64,000 nt of DNA from UBA4459 sp963776205. GTDB lineage: Bacteria; Bacteroidota; Bacteroidia; Bacteroidales; F082. Positions 8,427 through 18,331 of this stretch are shown here, in pieces. Every line of letters begins with the position of its first letter. Positions within the stretch are counted from its first letter, which is position 1. The notes below the pieces were generated by a model. That model saw nothing but the letters and a program-made list of their open reading frames with translations, had not been told where the DNA came from and made no database searches. The DNA is taken from the NCBI GenBank assembly GCA_963776205.1, contig CAVZLR010000002.1, positions 558,001-622,000 of the forward strand. Reading direction: 5' to 3'. The position numbers and the translations under genes are program-made.

Positions 8427-9888
8427 TGGACTTTTTCTTTTTTGAAATATTGAATCTTTCAAAGTATTTTTTCCAGCTTTCAGAATCGAGCAAAGGAGCA
8501 TCGGTAGTAGCTTTGTAAGTAAGAAATAACCCTATAGGTAATATGATAATGGTTGAAAGCCACACTCCAATAATAACGTCCCACTCACCCGTTTTTGCTG
8601 CTTTCTCACCTGTCATGGAAACGATATGATAAAAAACAAAAAAGATAACCGATACAACCACAGGTAATCCTAAGCCTCCTTTTCTGATGATGGCCCCCAA
8701 TGGGGCTCCAATAAAGAAAAACAATAAACAAGCTATGGAAAGTTTGAACTTTTGATGCCAGACTACCTGATGTTTGGTGATCACTTGCTGGCGTGTATCA
8801 AATTCATTTCCGTAATTATAAGCATCATCTTTGATATTTCGAACATTATTTTGTGTCAGGTCAACAATCTCTAACAGTGCCTCTTTTCCATAGTTTTTTT
8901 GAAACGGGTATGTCAATGTATCTTTAAAAACTGAATCGGTCTGAACAATTTTTCTCTGATATATTAATGAGTCGATGATCGTGTCTTCTTTTGCAAGGAA
9001 TGTTGAACTCTTGATGAATTTTTTCTTGAAGAAATCTATTCTATCGATCCGCTGCAAACTCAGCGAATCAATTGACTCGTTTAGCTGCTTGATATTTAAC
9101 ATCGTATAATGCGACTTAAATAGTTCTTCGTTTGTTCTGTTCAGCTGAAATTCCGTCAGATCAAATATCATCTCCTGTTTACTGAATTTCATATTTTCAA
9201 ACGGCCGTGTCTCCTTATACCTTTTCTGGTCGGTTATTTCCATGTATGTATATCCATCAAACAAAGTAAATATTACCCTTTCCTGGTCAGGAGTTAATTC
9301 CATAAACCCTTTGCTGGCTGTTGTTACTTTTGTATTTCCTAATTTAGATGTATGATCATAAATCTGCACATCATAAATCGTTTTATTGTCCTTGTCTTTC
9401 TCCCCAATACGGATCACAAAATCATTCAGGTCATTTTCAAAAACACCGGCTGTTAAATTAAACGCCAGCTTTTGTTGTTTCACATCGAATAACAAAGAGC
9501 CAAATTTTAAATTGGCTACCGGTAATACATAATTTGAAAATAAAAAGGCAGCGATACTGGTTATGATGGCCACATAAATAAGCGGTTTCATTGCCTTTCT
9601 CAATGAAATACCTGCCGATTTCATGGCTACCAATTCATAATGTTCACCCAGATTTCCAAAAGTCATTAATGAAGAAAGTAAAATAGCCAGCGGGAGAGCC
9701 AGTGGAACGAAGGTCGAGGAAGCATAAAACATCAATTTCGCCAGGATGTACATTTCAAGCCCTTTTCCTACAAGGTCATCAATGTAGAGCCAGAGAAATT
9801 GAAGCAGCAATATGAATAAGGAAATAAAGAATGTAAAAACAAATGGTCCCAGGTAGGACTTGAGCATATAAACATGCAGTTTTTTCAT
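8416..9888 (-). CDS. LptF/LptG family permease (YjgP/YjgQ)
   Basis: This family forms the membrane part of the LptB2FG transporter that extracts lipopolysaccharide from the inner membrane. The 490-residue protein has the expected pattern. Three N-terminal helices include FTFFISLFILLLQFLWLYID and PLALPLAILLSSLMTFG, followed by VAMKSAGISLRKAM. A long periplasmic beta-jellyroll region spans about residues 130-380, and three C-terminal helices begin at about 385. Only one such gene is present here, so the partner subunit must lie elsewhere. I cannot assign F or G. Linkage to two glycosyltransferases fits an envelope-glycan operon. Confidence 0.9.
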   Translation of the reverse strand: MKKLHVYMLKSYLGPFVFTFFISLFILLLQFLWLYIDDLVGKGLEMYILAKLMFYASSTFVPLALPLAILLSSLMTFGNLGEHYELVAMKSAGISLRKAMKPLIYVAIITSIAAFLFSNYVLPVANLKFGSLLFDVKQQKLAFNLTAGVFENDLNDFVIRIGEKDKDNKTIYDVQIYDHTSKLGNTKVTTASKGFMELTPDQERVIFTLFDGYTYMEITDQKRYKETRPFENMKFSKQEMIFDLTEFQLNRTNEELFKSHYTMLNIKQLNESIDSLSLQRIDRIDFFKKKFIKSSTFLAKEDTIIDSLIYQRKIVQTDSVFKDTLTYPFQKNYGKEALLEIVDLTQNNVRNIKDDAYNYGNEFDTRQQVITKHQVVWHQKFKLSIACLLFFFIGAPLGAIIRKGGLGLPVVVSVIFFVFYHIVSMTGEKAAKTGEWDVIIGVWLSTIIILPIGLFLTYKATTDAPLLDSESWKKYFERFNISKKKKSNAG

Positions 9889-9907
9889 CCTTTATTTTGT
9901 TGAATTG

Positions 9908-9915
9908 CAAATATA
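9908..9915 (-). promoter_or_regulatory. Candidate -7 box for the permease-glycosyltransferase operon
   Basis: Minus-strand TATATTTG matches TAnnTTTG and lies 20 bases before the permease start codon. No clear -33 TTG. Confidence 0.4.
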
Positions 9916-10030
9916 AGCCGTTTATTTTTTTATGGATGTTAAATTAGCTTAAGTATTATGGTATGGTATCATAAGGTTTAGTTCGCACTTTCAAATTCCT
10001 TTTACCAACTCCCGTGATCAAATATTCAAA

Positions 10031-10065
10031 TTGCTGGTATTATATTTGTATAATTCTTAACTTTG
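10031..10065 (+). promoter_or_regulatory. Candidate promoter of the first propeller gene
   Basis: Two consensus -7 boxes are present: TATATTTG at 10041-10048 and TAACTTTG at 10058-10065. A TTG at 10031-10033 lies 24 bases ahead of the second. Confidence 0.45.
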
Positions 10066-10118
10066 TAAGCTTATTTGAAAATAATCGTCTAATAATATAT
10101 TAACAAATCCTTTAAGAA

Positions 10119-11984
10119 ATGAAGAAAATTTTACTTTTATTGGTTGCTATCAGTTTTAGTTTCAGCACATTTGCTCAGTATACTACTGTTAAGCAACAAG
10201 CCAAATTTAAAAATACCGTAGACACAAAAATGCTACCGGTAAAAGATATCCAGCCTGCTCATCTTGGCGAAAGCAATCCTTATGTTTCGAATGAAAGGGA
10301 CCAGGACATAGTTGTTGGAAACACTTGGTACGACCTTCAAAGTAATTCATCCATTGATCACCGACTTGTAATTCATGATGATGGTACAATGGGTGCTGTG
10401 TATACCTTTGCCCCTGATGGAACATTTGGTGCCACCAGAGGAACCGGGTACAATTACTATGATGGTTCTGCATGGGGCCCGATGACAACCGAAAGAATTG
10501 ATCCTGAAAGAACTGGTTGGCCAAGTTACGCACCTTTTGGTGAAAATGGTGAAATAACATGTGCACATACTGCATCTTCTGGTTTGGTTTTTAATTGGAG
10601 AGAAAACAAAGGTACCGGTGATTGGCAGCACTTTTATCTGGAAGGTCCTGACGGTGTGCCTGGCGCCAATGGTTTGACATGGCCACGTATGATCACAACA
10701 GGCGAGAACCATGATGAAATACATGTAATTAGTGCTTTATTTGATTACACTTATGAAGATATTGTTTCACCTATCCTGTACTCACGTTCATTGGACGGTG
10801 GCGAAACCTGGGATCCTGAAAATGTCATTCTGGAAGGTATGGGTTCTGATTATGTAAAGATGTGGGGTGGTGATAATTATGCATGGGCTGAACCCAATGC
10901 CGGAGTTTTGGCTTTCGTTGCATTTGAAGGAATTGGAGATGGCATCATTATGAAATCAGATGATGGAGGAGATTCATGGGAAAGAGTTACCTTCTACGAA
11001 AGTCCTGACCCATTCTTTGATGGAAATGGCGGCGATTTGCCTCAATGTGGAGGTGGAGATGGTTTTAATGCTATTGCTATTGATGATGACGGCATATGTC
11101 ATGTGGCTTTTGGCCGTCAAATTCACCTGGACGACACGCCTGATGATGACGCGTGGTCATATTATCCTTATTCAGATGGATTGGTGTATTGGAATGAAAG
11201 CATGCCTGCATTGGATACAGCGCAGCTCACCGCTAACATTTTACCAACAGACGAAGAATGGGAATCAACACCTATTTATCAAAATGGACAGCTAGCAGCG
11301 TGGACTCAACCTTACGGTGAGGACACTATTGCTGGAGTAGCATATTACGGTGCATCACTTACAAGTATGCCTCAAATCGTAATTAACGATGGCTTTGTAC
11401 AGGTATTTTATGGTGCCCTTTCAGTTGGATTTGACAATGAAGAATATAATTTCAGGCACATCTGGGGACGTTTTACAGAAGGTGACGGCATGTGGAGTGA
11501 GTTTACAGATTATACAAATGATGTATTCCATATCTTTAGTGAATGTGTGTATCCTTCCGCTGCTCCGCAGGTTCATAATGGCATGTATCATTTGCTTTAT
11601 ATGACCGATAACTTACCTGGCAACGCTTTGCAGCCAGATCCTCCAACACATGATCCGGTTAATAACAATATGGTATACTTACCTGTTAACCTCCATGTAG
11701 GCATTGCAGACCAGTATTCAAGCACAAATTTTGAAGTTTCTCAAAATATGCCTAACCCGGCGACCCATGAAACTGCGATTGTTGTAAATACTGAGGTATT
11801 AGGCCCAGTAAGTCTTTCTTTAAGCAATGTGCTCGGACAGAGAGTTTACCAGGTAACAGAAAATGCAAGTCATTTCGGTAACCACACTTTTAAAATAAAT
11901 GTAGCTGACCTGGATGCAGGGATTTATTTTTATACTGTCGAAATTGGAGAGAAAGCCATAACGAAGAAAATGTTGGTTCAATAA
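10119..11984 (+). CDS. Secreted Asp-box beta-propeller protein with T9SS type A sorting domain (paralogue 1)
   Basis: 621 residues. A signal peptide (MKKILLLLVAISFSFSTFAQ) is followed by a propeller with Asp-box motifs SLDGGETW (about 226) and SDDGGDSW (about 285), as in sialidase/BNR-repeat proteins. A C-terminal sorting domain from about residue 538 runs FEVSQNMPNP to the basic end ITKKMLVQ, directing export by the type IX system and attachment to or release from the cell surface. Blocks such as QDIVVGNTWYDLQSNSS and CGGGDG are shared with paralogues 2 and 4. A catalytic activity is not evident: I could not identify a sialidase arginine triad. The sorting domain is unlike that of paralogues 2-4. 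It has its own promoter region and terminator. Confidence 0.88.
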   Translation: MKKILLLLVAISFSFSTFAQYTTVKQQAKFKNTVDTKMLPVKDIQPAHLGESNPYVSNERDQDIVVGNTWYDLQSNSSIDHRLVIHDDGTMGAVYTFAPDGTFGATRGTGYNYYDGSAWGPMTTERIDPERTGWPSYAPFGENGEITCAHTASSGLVFNWRENKGTGDWQHFYLEGPDGVPGANGLTWPRMITTGENHDEIHVISALFDYTYEDIVSPILYSRSLDGGETWDPENVILEGMGSDYVKMWGGDNYAWAEPNAGVLAFVAFEGIGDGIIMKSDDGGDSWERVTFYESPDPFFDGNGGDLPQCGGGDGFNAIAIDDDGICHVAFGRQIHLDDTPDDDAWSYYPYSDGLVYWNESMPALDTAQLTANILPTDEEWESTPIYQNGQLAAWTQPYGEDTIAGVAYYGASLTSMPQIVINDGFVQVFYGALSVGFDNEEYNFRHIWGRFTEGDGMWSEFTDYTNDVFHIFSECVYPSAAPQVHNGMYHLLYMTDNLPGNALQPDPPTHDPVNNNMVYLPVNLHVGIADQYSSTNFEVSQNMPNPATHETAIVVNTEVLGPVSLSLSNVLGQRVYQVTENASHFGNHTFKINVADLDAGIYFYTVEIGEKAITKKMLVQ

Positions 11985-12005
11985 AAGAACCTACAATAAT
12001 ATACT

Positions 12006-12040
12006 AAAGGCTGTCATTCATTGGCAGCCTTTTTTATTTT
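12006..12040 (+). terminator. Terminator of propeller paralogue 1
   Basis: Arms AAAGGCTG (12006-12013) and CAGCCTTT (12025-12032) are followed by a T-rich tail. Its sequence differs from the GGCGG-type terminators of paralogues 2-4. Confidence 0.85.
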
Positions 12041-12116
12041 GACCTATCTCGCTTTGTCAAAATCATGAATAATAAGTATTTTTATGGCAAATTAAGTATC
12101 CATTAAAACAAGAATC

Positions 12117-13989
12117 ATGAAGAAATCATTACTATTATTGGCAACCATTTGTTTTACTTTCGTGGCAATTTCGCAGAAAACAAATCGAATTTCTCAGCCA
12201 CATTTAAATACAATTGTAGCAACACAATCAAATTCTATTACTGACGAAATTGTCTTTCCTGCTCCAGAAACTAATAATTACATCCCAGGCGAAAGAGACC
12301 AGGATATTGTAGTTGGTAATACGTGGTACGATCTGCAATCAAATTCAAGCATGGCCCAGCGAATTTATGCATATGATGACGGCACCATTGGCGCTACATG
12401 GACCCGTGGGGTACAAAGTCCTCCCAGTTACCCTGACAGGGGGACCGGATATAATTATTATGACGGAAGCTCCTGGGGACCAGCACCTACGGATCGCGAT
12501 TGAAACCTTAAGAACAGGCTGGCCTAGCTATGCACCGTACGGTGAAAATGGAGAAATAATCTGTTCACATGATTTTGGGGCTGGCGACCTGATTTTCAGC
12601 TGGCGTGAAAACAAAGGAACAGGCGATTGGAATACTTTCACTTTAGACGGTCCTGAAGGATACCATTTCATGGCATGGCCCAGGATGACAACTTCGGGTG
12701 AAAACCGGGATGTTATACATGTAATTGCTAACCTGCCAACCCTGCAAAATGGTGATGTACCTTACGAAGGACTTAACGGAGCAACCGTTTATTCACGTTC
12801 AACAGATGGTGGCCAAACATGGGATCCTGAAAATGTGATTCTTGATGGCATGGGTTCTGATTATGCCGGTTCCTGGGGTGCCGACGATTACGCATGGGCA
12901 GAACCCAATGCAGGCGTCATTGCATTTGTTACGTTTGGAGGTATCGCCGATGGTATAATTATGAAATCGGAAGATGATGGGGATAGCTGGGAACGAATCA
13001 CTTTTTATGAAAGCCCTGATCCGTTTTTTGATGGAAATAGCGGTGACCTGCCCATGTGTGGCGGTGGAGACGGCTGCAATACAATAGCTATTGATGATGA
13101 CGGCGTGGTGCATGTGGCTTTCGGACGACAGATCCATATGGATGATACACCCGATGATGATTCCTGGTCATATTGGCCATATTCTGATGGATTGGTGTAT
13201 TGGAATGAAACAATGCCTGTACTTGATACAGCACAAATAAAGGCTGATATATTGCCCGAAGACTGGAGTGATTTTCCAATTTATCAGAATGGACAATTGG
13301 CAGCATGGACACAGCCTAATGGCGAAGATACGATTGTCGGAGTCGCCACCTATTATGCTTCGCTTACAAGCATGCCGCAAATGGTTATCCATGATGGCAT
13401 TGTGCAAATTTTCTCATCATCACTTGCTGTGGGATTTGATAATGAAGAATATAATTTCAGGCACATTTGGGGGACATTTACCGAAGGAGACGGCATGTGG
13501 AGTGCATTTACCGATTATACCAACGACGTCTTTCATATATTCAGTGAGTGTGTTTATCCATCTGTCGCACCCAAAGCAAGTAATGGTATGTATCACATAC
13601 TCTATATGACTGACAATTTACCGGGTAATAGTGTACAGCCTGATCCCCCAACTCATGATCCGGTAAATAATAATATGGTATACCTGCCTCTTAATTTCCA
13701 GGTAGGTATTGAAGATCCGATTGAAAGTTCAAAATTTGAAGTATCCCAAAACTTCCCGAACCCGGTAAACGGGCAAACTTATTTCACAGTAAGTTTAAAT
13801 GAAGGAGCTGATCTCAACCTTGAAGTTACTTCTCTGATGGGTCAGATTGTAAGTAAAAGTGATCTGGGTTATAAATCAGCAGGAACACATACATTAACCA
13901 TTAATGCAAATGAACTGGCATCAGGCGTTTATTTTTATACGGTTTCAACCGAAACAAATAAAGTAAGCCGTAAGATGATTGTTCAATAA
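12117..13989 (+). CDS. Secreted Asp-box beta-propeller protein with T9SS type A sorting domain (paralogue 2, one frameshift)
   Basis: The signal peptide is MKKSLLLLATICFTFVAISQ. The frame from 12117 stops at 12503, after GPAPTDRD. The rest of the protein (RTGWPSYAPYGENGEI onward) lies in the next frame and runs to 13989. Alignment to paralogues 1 and 4 (TERIDPERTGW, TLRIEEVRTGW) shows that removing one base from GCG near 12497-12499 restores TDRIETLRTGW. Asp boxes are STDGGQTW and SEDDGDSW. The sorting domain starts with FEVSQNFPNP and ends SRKMIVQ. The body resembles paralogues 1 and 4, and the sorting domain resembles paralogues 3 and 4. Either a recent pseudogene or, more likely, a sequencing indel. 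Confidence 0.85.
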
Positions 13990-14011
13990 GGATTATATTA
14001 ACCTAATTTAA

Positions 14012-14037
14012 GAAGGCGGACGTTGTCCGCTTTTTTT
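14012..14037 (+). terminator. Terminator of propeller paralogue 2
   Basis: GCGGAC-GTT-GTCCGC hairpin (14016-14030) followed by seven T. Same family as the terminators of paralogues 3 and 4. Confidence 0.88.
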
Positions 14038-14106
14038 GTAATTTGGCAAGTCAAATTCTTAATGCTTCATAATCATTTAACTCAATCTTTAATAAAATAT
14101 TTAGAC

Positions 14107-16095
14107 ATGAAAAAAACTTTACTCCTTATTGTGGCTATTATCATAGGATTCTTTGCTTTTGCGCAAAAGTCTCAAATAAAAGGCCTTAAGGCAAATTTCA
14201 ACCCAACGATTGGAATAGAGCCTATTAAAGAAAAGTCCTTATTAACAACAACAAGTGTTAAAGAGGAAAATGTCACACCTGAAAGAGATGTAGATATTGT
14301 TTCTATTATTGACATTGGTACATCAGCTAATGCATATAGCTACGGCTATAGAGGAGGGCAAAAACAAATTTTAACTTATAACCCTGATCTGAATATACTA
14401 ACACACTTTCACCGAATGGGTGGCGCATTAGATCCGGATGGATATTCAGGCGATTTAGGTTATGATATTTCACTTGATGGTGGAATTACCTGGGAAAAAA
14501 TGGTTGAATGTTATGTGGCCACTGAAAATGCAGGCGGGGAATATTACACCGATGCTGCCCGTTATCCAAATCATGGTATGTGGAATTCGGATGACACTTT
14601 TGAAGGTGCTTACGTAGTTTTCTTTTGCCCTAATCTTGATGGCACCAATGATATCTGGGGTGGTTATAGTTACGGAATCATAAATATTGCTGACACATCC
14701 ATTCGCACGAAAAATCTTGACTCATCTCCAGATGATGTATATACTGAAGTACCAGATGGGTATACTTTTACATCTCAGGGCTTGTCCTTATGCCTGGATT
14801 TTAATCAAGACTGGACATCAGGTACCTTAGATTATCTTGATCAAATGATTCTTAATAAAGGATATTATGATGATGGTGCAGAGGATTTTGTTTATGAACA
14901 AGAGCTTATTGACTTTGAGGTGATTAATGAAGACGAACAGTTTATGCCCACTTATGTTCAAGCAGCATTTAGCGCCGATGGCATGACTGGCTATATTGTT
15001 ACACTAGCTGATAACGGTTCAAATGAACACATTGGTGAAACATATGGGTTTTACCCTATATATTGGAAAACCACAGACGGTGGTGAAAATTGGGAAGGAC
15101 CTTCGCATATTCAACTAGATGGACCTAATGGATTGGGTGGTATAGTCTATCACCTGATTGATGATGAAACGTATGTGGAATTTTTTGAAGACACCCCAAG
15201 AGAAGAGGTAGGTTACACCACTGGATTCGACCTGGATTGTGCAGTTGACAATAGTGGCGACCTGCATATTGCTGTTGCGGTTGGTGCCACAGCAAGCAGC
15301 AATTACAGTATATCTTCCAACCAGAATTTATTTGGCATTATGGATATTTATACCACCGACGGAGGGGTGTCATGGTTTGCAGAAATTATGGGATACCCAC
15401 AATGTTTCAGAGGAGGATATCCTGATCCGGCAGATTATTACGAAGACAATAGGGTTCAGATTACAACCAATAAGAATCACGACAAATTATTTATTTCCTG
15501 GCTTGATACTGATATTGAAGACCAGGAAGATAACAACAGGCCGAACATATATGCAAGAGGTTTTGATCCAATAACCTTAATGAAAACCGTTGACAACCAA
15601 GGAACTGATGGGCCAACAAATGTAACTTTCTTATCCACTGGGTGGAGGGCTTCTCATTTTGCCATTGCTGCGAATTATTGTATAGAAAATGATGGAGTCT
15701 ATACAATTCCTTATACGTACCAGGAAATGGATGTAATCGACCCGATTCAACCGGTACAGTATAAATATATAACCGACTTTTCATTTTCTGATGCTGATTT
15801 TCTGGTACAGAACGTTAGTAGTCAGCCGGAAATTGCAAAATTTGAAGTTTCACAGAATTATCCAAACCCGGTAAATGGACAAACCTACTTTACTGTAAGT
15901 CTGGATGAAGGATCCGATCTGAATCTTGAGGTAACTTCCATAACCGGACAACTGATCAGCAATCGTGATTTGGGTTACAAATCTGCAGGCACACACACAT
16001 TAACCATTAATGCAAATGATTTATCAGCTGGTGTCTATTTTTATTCAGTTTCTACTGAAACAAATAAAATTACCCTTAAGATGATCGTTCAGTAA
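14107..16095 (+). CDS. Divergent secreted Asp-box propeller protein with T9SS type A sorting domain (paralogue 3)
   Basis: 662 residues from MKKTLLLIVAIIIGFFAFAQ at 14107. An in-frame ATG at 14023 lies inside the preceding terminator and is not used. Asp boxes are SLDGGITW, TTDGGENW and TTDGGVSW, so the fold should also be a propeller. However, the body lacks the WYDLQSNSS and CGGGDG blocks of the other three and is only distantly related. In contrast its sorting domain, from FEVSQNYPNPVNGQTYF to LKMIVQ, is nearly the same as that of paralogue 2, as is its terminator. Function unknown; exported by T9SS. The shared tail with an unlike body suggests exchange of the export module between neighbours. 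Confidence 0.85.
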   Translation: MKKTLLLIVAIIIGFFAFAQKSQIKGLKANFNPTIGIEPIKEKSLLTTTSVKEENVTPERDVDIVSIIDIGTSANAYSYGYRGGQKQILTYNPDLNILTHFHRMGGALDPDGYSGDLGYDISLDGGITWEKMVECYVATENAGGEYYTDAARYPNHGMWNSDDTFEGAYVVFFCPNLDGTNDIWGGYSYGIINIADTSIRTKNLDSSPDDVYTEVPDGYTFTSQGLSLCLDFNQDWTSGTLDYLDQMILNKGYYDDGAEDFVYEQELIDFEVINEDEQFMPTYVQAAFSADGMTGYIVTLADNGSNEHIGETYGFYPIYWKTTDGGENWEGPSHIQLDGPNGLGGIVYHLIDDETYVEFFEDTPREEVGYTTGFDLDCAVDNSGDLHIAVAVGATASSNYSISSNQNLFGIMDIYTTDGGVSWFAEIMGYPQCFRGGYPDPADYYEDNRVQITTNKNHDKLFISWLDTDIEDQEDNNRPNIYARGFDPITLMKTVDNQGTDGPTNVTFLSTGWRASHFAIAANYCIENDGVYTIPYTYQEMDVIDPIQPVQYKYITDFSFSDADFLVQNVSSQPEIAKFEVSQNYPNPVNGQTYFTVSLDEGSDLNLEVTSITGQLISNRDLGYKSAGTHTLTINANDLSAGVYFYSVSTETNKITLKMIVQ

Positions 16096-16111
16096 ATATT
16101 TCTATTGAATT

Positions 16112-16138
16112 AAAAGGCGGGCATTGTCCGCCTTTTTT
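16112..16138 (+). terminator. Terminator of propeller paralogue 3
   Basis: Arms AAAGGCGG (16113-16120) and CCGCCTTT (16128-16135) with a T tail. Confidence 0.88.
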
Positions 16139-16339
16139 ATTTCCTTTTGGTTCTATTGCGACGGTTTCAATGAAGTTCTCTTTTTAAGTCTCATGAACAC
16201 CAACCCCTGCTAATCAGGAGAAAAAGTTAAATTTAGATTTCAAGCAAAGAATGGACCGAAATTTGCATCAAATACAATTTTTAAATAACTTTAAATACTT
16301 TTTTTATCAATTGTAAGCATCAATAAATATTTAAATACC

Positions 16340-16347
16340 TACTTTTG
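16340..16347 (+). promoter_or_regulatory. Candidate -7 box of propeller paralogue 4
   Basis: TACTTTTG, an exact match to TAnnTTTG, 56 bases before the start codon. The AT-rich leader has no stronger candidate. The nearest upstream TTG (16311) is 26 bases away, longer than usual. Confidence 0.45.
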
Positions 16348-16403
16348 TAGATTCAAATTAATTAGAAATTAATATTCATCATTGTTTAATTAAATTATTT
16401 ATC

Positions 16404-18281
16404 ATGAAAAAACTTTTACTTTTTGCAATTGCAATTAGCTTTGGCTTTAGCGTTGTTGCCCAGATGGCAACCGTAAAACCACAGGCTAAATTTAAAACAA
16501 CTATTGCTTTGGATCAAAAAGCAATTGACGAGCCCATGCAAACTTATGAAGTAAGCGAAAATCCTTTTGTTTCCAATGGAGAAAGAGACCAGGATATTGT
16601 TGTTGGAAGCACGTGGTATGACTTGCAGTCGAATTCTTCAGTGGGTTACAGAATCCATGCTTATGATGATGGAACGATGGCAGCTGTGTGGACCATGGCA
16701 ACCGATGCTTCATGGGCTGATAGAGGAACAGGATACAATTATTTTGACGGCACAAGTTGGGGTCCTAATCCAACTTTACGAATTGAAGAAGTAAGGACAG
16801 GATGGCCTAGTTACGCTCCATACGGCGAAAATGGCGAAATTATTGTCTCTCATACGGCTTCTGCCGAAGGTTTAGTTTTTAGTTGGAGGGAAAACAAAGG
16901 AACAGGTGATTGGAATTTTTTCACAAAAGCTGGTCCCGAACCTGCTGCTACTTATTATCCGGTTTGGCCAAGAATGATAACAACTGGTGAAAATCACGAT
17001 GTTATACATTTCATTGCAATGGCTGGAAATAACGTTGAGTATGAAGGACAAACAATGGCTTGTATTTATTCTCGTTCAGATGATGGTGGCGAGACCTGGG
17101 ACCCAGATAATGAAATTCTTGAAGGATTAGGTTCTGATTATGCTTCAGGATGGGGTGGTGATGATTATGCATGGGCCCAACCAAATCCAAATGCTCCAGG
17201 TGTAATTGCGTTTGTAATTTTCGGTGGTGTTGCTGATGGTGTAATGATGAAATCAGAAGACGGAGGAGACTCATGGGAAAGAACTACTTTCTACGAGAGT
17301 CCTGACCCGTTCTTCAATGGGGATGGTGGTGACCTGCCACAGTGTGGTGGTGGTGATGGCTACAATGCCGCAACCATAGATGACGATGGCATCGTACATA
17401 TTGCTTTTGGACGTCAGATTCACTTAGACGATACGCCTGATGATGCCACATGGTCATATTATCCTTACTCAGATGGTATCGTATACTGGAATGAAACCAT
17501 GCCTGCATTGGATACAGCTCAAATTACAGCTACCATTTTACCAACTATGGAAGAATGGGAAGCAACTCCTATTTACCAGAACGGTCAGTTAGCTGCATGG
17601 ACACAACCTAACGGAGAAGACACGATTGTTGGTGTAGCTCCTTATTATACTTCATTAACAGGTATGCCTCAAATAGTTGTTGACAATGGCATCGTGCAGA
17701 TATTTTCTTCAGCTCTATCAGTTGGATATGATAATGAAGAATATAACTTCAGACACATTTGGGGTGCATTTACTGAAGGAGATGGTATGTGGAGTCCGTT
17801 TACCGACTACACAAATGATGTATTCCACATTTTTAGCGAATGCTCATATCCTGCTGTTTCACAAAATGTAACAGATAACACTTTCCACATATTGTATCAA
17901 ACTGATAACTTACCTGGTAACAGTTTACAACCTGATCCACCAACACACGATCCGGTAAACAATAATATAGTGTATTTACCTGTTTCGCCTGTACCGGTAG
18001 ATGTATTTGAAAATGTGGCTAACTCGTTTGAAGTTTCACAAAACTATCCAAACCCTGTAAGCGGACAAACTTATTTTAGTGTAACATTAAATGAAGGTTC
18101 AGATCTGAGCCTGGAGGTATATACCTTAACAGGTCAGGTAGTAAGTTCAAGTAACTTTGGATATAAAATGGCCGGAACACATACATTAAACATTAATGCC
18201 AATGATTTGGCTTCTGGTGTATATTTTTATACGGTTTCCAATGGAGCTGAAAAAGTAACACGCAAGATGATTGTTCAATAG
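16404..18281 (+). CDS. Secreted Asp-box beta-propeller protein with T9SS type A sorting domain (paralogue 4)
   Basis: 625 residues. Signal peptide MKKLLLFAIAISFGFSVVAQ; Asp boxes SDDGGETW and SEDGGDSW; sorting domain from FEVSQNYPNP to TRKMIVQ. The body is collinear with paralogues 1 and 2, including QDIVVGSTWYDLQSNSS, RTGWPSYAPYGENGEI, FYESPDPFF and DNLPGNSLQPDPPTHDPVNN. The last blocks are strongly conserved in all three, which marks them as structural or ligand-binding. No enzymatic residues can be assigned. It has its own promoter-like box and terminator, so the four genes are probably transcribed separately rather than as one operon. Confidence 0.88.
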   Translation: MKKLLLFAIAISFGFSVVAQMATVKPQAKFKTTIALDQKAIDEPMQTYEVSENPFVSNGERDQDIVVGSTWYDLQSNSSVGYRIHAYDDGTMAAVWTMATDASWADRGTGYNYFDGTSWGPNPTLRIEEVRTGWPSYAPYGENGEIIVSHTASAEGLVFSWRENKGTGDWNFFTKAGPEPAATYYPVWPRMITTGENHDVIHFIAMAGNNVEYEGQTMACIYSRSDDGGETWDPDNEILEGLGSDYASGWGGDDYAWAQPNPNAPGVIAFVIFGGVADGVMMKSEDGGDSWERTTFYESPDPFFNGDGGDLPQCGGGDGYNAATIDDDGIVHIAFGRQIHLDDTPDDATWSYYPYSDGIVYWNETMPALDTAQITATILPTMEEWEATPIYQNGQLAAWTQPNGEDTIVGVAPYYTSLTGMPQIVVDNGIVQIFSSALSVGYDNEEYNFRHIWGAFTEGDGMWSPFTDYTNDVFHIFSECSYPAVSQNVTDNTFHILYQTDNLPGNSLQPDPPTHDPVNNNIVYLPVSPVPVDVFENVANSFEVSQNYPNPVSGQTYFSVTLNEGSDLSLEVYTLTGQVVSSSNFGYKMAGTHTLNINANDLASGVYFYTVSNGAEKVTRKMIVQ

Positions 18282-18300
18282 AACTTTCTTGAAAAACTTT

Positions 18301-18330
18301 AAAAAGGCGGGGTCATTCCCGCCTTTTTTT
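18301..18330 (+). terminator. Terminator of propeller paralogue 4
   Basis: Strong hairpin AAGGCGGG (18304-18311), loop GTCATT, CCCGCCTT (18318-18325), ending in a T run. Confidence 0.92.
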
Positions 18331-18331
18331 G

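Larger units (their letters stand above)
16096..16403 (+). other. Intergenic region between propeller paralogues 3 and 4
   Basis: This 308-base gap holds the terminator of paralogue 3 and the candidate promoter of paralogue 4. The rest is AT-rich with no supported small gene or RNA. Confidence 0.6.

Noticed and set aside
10207..10724. Overlapping minus-strand open frames opposite propeller paralogue 1
   Set aside because: They are His/Cys-rich shadows of a well-supported gene with signal peptide, Asp boxes and sorting domain; no family resemblance or start signals.
16139..16403. A small RNA or riboswitch in the leader of propeller paralogue 4
   Set aside because: The region is AT-rich without a stable stem or a recognisable aptamer pattern; only the terminator and a promoter-like box are supported.
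10119..18281. Calling the propeller proteins sialidases
   Set aside because: Asp boxes alone define a fold seen in many proteins. I could not find an arginine triad or the Tyr/Glu pair of a sialidase active site.
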